From: Candidatus Tectimicrobiota bacterium
Lineage (GTDB): Bacteria; JACPSX01
NCBI GenBank assembly: GCA_016193065.1
Contig: JACPSX010000010.1
Span: 1-18,347, forward strand
Direction of reading: 5' to 3'
DNA: 18,347 nt
Shown here: one piece after another, positions 16,056 to 18,347 of the stretch
Layout of the letters: every line of letters begins with the position of its first letter
Numbering within the stretch: position 1 is the first letter of the stretch
Notes under the pieces: generated by a model
What the model saw: the letters and a program-made list of their open reading frames with translations, nothing else
The model's database searches: none
Told to the model about the DNA's origin: nothing
Program-made: the position numbers and the translations under genes

Positions 16056-16880
16056 CTACTTTTTCCGCTTCACGATGTAACGATCGGAGTCCTTCCTGGG
16101 CTTGCGGGTCTTATAGCCCTTCGTAGGGACTCCCCACGGACTGACGGGATGCCGCCCTCCAGAGGTCTTGCCTTCGCCTCCCCCGTGGGGGTGATCCACA
16201 GGGTTCATGGCCACGCCCCGCACATAGGAGCGGAAGCCCAGCCACCGGTTGCGGCCCGCCTTCCCCACGGAGACATTCTCATGATCCACATTGCTTACCT
16301 GCCCGATGCTGGCCATGCAGTCCATGGGGACCATGCGTACCTCCCCGGAAGCCAGCCGCACCTGGGCGTAACTCCCCTCCTTGGCCATCAGTTGGGCAAA
16401 GGTCCCGGCGCTGCGCACGAGTTGGGCTCCTTTGCCCTTCTTGAACTCCACATTGTGGATGATGGTTCCCAGGGGGATTTCCTTGAGCGGCAGAGCGTTG
16501 CCGGGCTTGATGTCCGCTCCGGAGCCCGACAGGACCGCAGCCCCGACGGCCAGCCCGATGGGGGCCAGAATGTAGCGCTTTTCCCCGTCCGCGTAGTGGA
16601 GAAGGGCGATGCGGGCCGAGCGGTTGGGATCATACTCAACAGAGGCCACCCGGGCCGGAATCCCCGGTTTGTCCCGGCGGAAATCGATGATCCGGTAGGA
16701 ACGCTTGTGCCCTCCCCCCCGGTGCCGGCAGGTGATTCGACCCAGGTTATTGCGCCCCCCCTGCTTTCGCAAGGGACGTACGAGGCTCTTCTCGGGTTCT
16801 TTCTCCGTGAGGTCGGCAGAGCCGACCACACTGTAATATCTGCGGGAATACGGAATCGGTCGGAAGGTTTTGAGCGCCAT
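16056..16880 (-). CDS. rplB: 50S ribosomal protein L2
   Basis: Needed for subunit joining and peptidyl-transferase activity. It has 274 residues, full length. Visible landmarks are [19 protein letters not shown] (42-60) and the conserved [12 protein letters not shown] loop (226-237), whose first histidine (H230) is the one implicated in the active-centre region. C-terminus [17 protein letters not shown], two bases after the rplW stop. Confidence 0.99.
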   Translation of the reverse strand: MALKTFRPIPYSRRYYSVVGSADLTEKEPEKSLVRPLRKQGGRNNLGRITCRHRGGGHKRSYRIIDFRRDKPGIPARVASVEYDPNRSARIALLHYADGEKRYILAPIGLAVGAAVLSGSGADIKPGNALPLKEIPLGTIIHNVEFKKGKGAQLVRSAGTFAQLMAKEGSYAQVRLASGEVRMVPMDCMASIGQVSNVDHENVSVGKAGRNRWLGFRSYVRGVAMNPVDHPHGGGEGKTSGGRHPVSPWGVPTKGYKTRKPRKDSDRYIVKRKK

Positions 16881-16882
16881 GG

Positions 16883-17179
16883 CTAGCGGACTCCCTCAAA
16901 GAACTCGATGGACTCGCCTTCCCGGAGAGTCACGATGGCCTTCTTCCAGTCGGAGCGCTGGCCGGTTCTCCTCCCGAGCCGCCGCTTCTTGCCCTCGAAG
17001 TTCAGGGTATTGACCCTTTCCACGTGAACGTTGAAAAGGGATTCCACCGCTTCCTTGATCTCCTGCTTGTTGGCGCGCCGGTCCACCTTGAACACGACCT
17101 TCGGGCTCCCGGGCTCGGAGATCAGGGTGCCCTTCTCGGTGATCAAGGGGGAGCGCAGCACCTGGTAAAGAGTCTTCAT
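16883..17179 (-). CDS. rplW: 50S ribosomal protein L23
   Basis: Exit-tunnel rim protein and docking site for trigger factor and SRP. It has 98 residues: [11 protein letters not shown] at the N-terminus, then [20 protein letters not shown] and [16 protein letters not shown]. The ATG at 17179 overlaps the rplD stop (ATGA); a longer in-frame start inside rplD adds 15 unconserved residues and is not preferred. Confidence 0.97.
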   Translation of the reverse strand: MKTLYQVLRSPLITEKGTLISEPGSPKVVFKVDRRANKQEIKEAVESLFNVHVERVNTLNFEGKKRRLGRRTGQRSDWKKAIVTLREGESIEFFEGVR

Positions 17180-17799
17180 GGCGTCAATCCCTGTTCGATC
17201 TTGCCCAGGGAATCCCGGGTGCAAATGACTCGATCGTGGCTCAAGATGTCGTAGACGTTGAGGCCGCCGCTCGGCAATACGTCCACCTGCGGGAGGTTTC
17301 TCACGGCCAGATCCAGATTTCGGTTCTCCTCCGCCACGACGAAGAGCACGCTGTCCCCGGCCTCCAGGTGCTTCAGGAGGGCCAGGGCCTCTTTGGTCTT
17401 GGGGCTCTCCAGCGAGATCTGGTCCACCACATCGAACTGCTTGTTCTGGACCTTGAGGGTCAGGGCAACCCGCAAGGCCTCGCTGCGCACTTTTTTGGGA
17501 ACCTGATAGTGGTAGTCCCGAGGCAGAGGACCGAAGATCACCCCGCCTCCCACCCAGAGAGGCGATTTGAGAGTGCCGGCCCGCGCTCTTCCGGTTCCCT
17601 TCTGCTTCCAGGGCTTGTTGTTGCTGCCGCGGACGGCCGAGCGATTCTTGGTGGCCACCGTGCCGCGGCGCCGGTTGTTCAACTGCATCACAACCACGTC
17701 GTGGAGCAGGTGATCCCGAATCTTCACGTTGAAGATCTCGTCTTTGAGATCCACCGTATCGACGACTTTTTTATGACAATCCACAACATCTAGAGTCAT
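17176..17799 (-). CDS. rplD: 50S ribosomal protein L4
   Basis: Assembly and exit-tunnel protein; in E. coli it also represses the S10 operon. It has 207 residues: [20 protein letters not shown], the tunnel loop [21 protein letters not shown], and the C-terminal [15 protein letters not shown]. It begins only 31 bp after rpsJ, where rplC would normally intervene. Its ATG stands in an ATGA context, as if coupled to a lost upstream stop. Confidence 0.98.
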   Translation of the reverse strand: MTLDVVDCHKKVVDTVDLKDEIFNVKIRDHLLHDVVVMQLNNRRRGTVATKNRSAVRGSNNKPWKQKGTGRARAGTLKSPLWVGGGVIFGPLPRDYHYQVPKKVRSEALRVALTLKVQNKQFDVVDQISLESPKTKEALALLKHLEAGDSVLFVVAEENRNLDLAVRNLPQVDVLPSGGLNVYDILSHDRVICTRDSLGKIEQGLTP

Positions 17800-17830
17800 G
17801 GAACACTCTTCCCGCCCTGCTGCGATTCCC

Positions 17831-18139
17831 TTACAGTTTAATTTCGATGTCCACCCCGGCCGAAAGATCGAGCTTCATGAGCGCATCAATGGTCTGGGGC
17901 GTGGGCTCCAGAATATCGAGAAGCCGCTTATGAGTTCGGATCTCGAACTGTTCCCGGGATTTCTTATCCACATGAGGAGAGCGCAAGACCGTATAGCGGT
18001 TCTTGACCGTGGGGAGTGGAATCGGCCCTACGACTTTGGCCCCCGTCCGCTTGGCCGTGTCCACAATTTCACCCACCGACTGGTCCAGAATCCGGTGGTC
18101 GTACGCCTTGAGTTTAATTCGGATTTTCTGCTCCGCCAT
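17831..18139 (-). CDS. rpsJ: 30S ribosomal protein S10 (NusE)
   Basis: Small-subunit head protein, also the NusE partner of NusB/NusG in antitermination. It has 102 residues: [42 protein letters not shown] and the C-terminal [11 protein letters not shown]. The ATG at 18139 gives the family N-terminus; a TTG at 18163 could extend it by eight residues. It follows tuf by 39 bp. Confidence 0.98.
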   Translation of the reverse strand: MAEQKIRIKLKAYDHRILDQSVGEIVDTAKRTGAKVVGPIPLPTVKNRYTVLRSPHVDKKSREQFEIRTHKRLLDILEPTPQTIDALMKLDLSAGVDIEIKL

Positions 18140-18178
18140 CTCCGCCTTTTCCGCTGCCAGCAAGATCCGTCCCTAGTA

Positions 18179-18347
18179 CTATTCTATGACTTCGCTGACG
18201 ACGCCGGCGCCCACGGTCCGTCCCCCTTCCCGGATCGCAAAGCGCAATTCCTTCTCCATCGCAATGGGCGTGATCAGCTCCACCTGAAAGGACACATTGT
18301 CCCCCGGCATCACCATCTCCACCCCCTCGGGCAGCGTCACCACCCCC
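18179..18347 (-). CDS. tuf: elongation factor Tu, C-terminal end (5' part outside window)
   Basis: Only the last 55 residues are present, all from domain 3: [17 protein letters not shown], then [20 protein letters not shown] and the terminal [13 protein letters not shown]. These are near-universal EF-Tu sequence. EF-Tu delivers aminoacyl-tRNA to the ribosome. Its place directly before rpsJ shows that the str and S10 clusters are joined. Confidence 0.97.
   Translation of the reverse strand, partial: GVVTLPEGVEMVMPGDNVSFQVELITPIAMEKELRFAIREGGRTVGAGVVSEVIE

Noticed and set aside
15426-16886. Long plus-strand open frame (486 codons) opposite rplV, rpsS and rplB
   Set aside because: Same shadow effect; its composition is that of a reversed ribosomal gene and it has no recognisable domain.
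17180-17224. Longer L23 start 15 codons upstream
   Set aside because: The added residues are unlike L23 N-termini, and the internal ATG overlaps the rplD stop in the ATGA pattern used throughout this operon.

Overview
This window is one long minus-strand ribosomal-protein superoperon, followed on the same strand by a small ABC-importer operon. A gene-poor gap of about 1.2 kb between them holds the most unusual content. Read along the minus strand (high to low coordinates), the order is tuf (3' end only), rpsJ, rplD, rplW, rplB, rpsS, rplV, rpsC, rplP, rpmC, rpsQ, rplN, rplX, rplE, rpsN, rpsH, rplF, rplR, rpsE, rpmD, rplO, secY, adk, map, infA, rpmJ, rpsM, rpsK, rpsD, rpoA, rplQ. This is the fused str/S10/spc/alpha order. 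It encodes parts of both ribosomal subunits, the Sec channel, adenylate kinase, methionine aminopeptidase, IF-1 and the RNA polymerase alpha subunit. Genes are packed with ATGA/GTGA overlaps or gaps of under about 65 bp. rplC (L3), normally between rpsJ and rplD, is absent: only 31 bp separate the two.

The DNA is GC-rich, with many TTG and GTG starts on essential genes and zinc-binding versions of S4, S14, L36, L24 and Adk. With the map-infA-rpmJ arrangement, this suggests an uncultured Gram-negative-type bacterium, perhaps near Desulfobacterota, NC10, Nitrospirota or Tectomicrobia. That placement is a guess from gene order and style.

The stretch 2399-3559 has no conventional gene. From 3397 down to 3071 on the minus strand lies a complete small transcription unit: a near-consensus sigma70 promoter, a leader with a perfect hairpin, a near-consensus Shine-Dalgarno site, a 25-residue lysine/alanine peptide gene and a strong intrinsic terminator. 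From about 2561 to 3053 is a region with many long perfect complementarities, including several crossing (pseudoknot) pairings. Its G-U pairs point to a plus-strand RNA. I read it as a large structured non-coding RNA of unproven family; an orphan HEARO/omega-RNA-like element (IscB-associated) is the best guess.

Below 2398 is an operon for an SsuABC/NrtABC/TauABC-type importer: binding protein, ATPase, permease (running off the window). The ATPase has lost in frame the segment that carries the ABC signature and Walker B motifs, so it should be inactive unless the loss is an assembly error.
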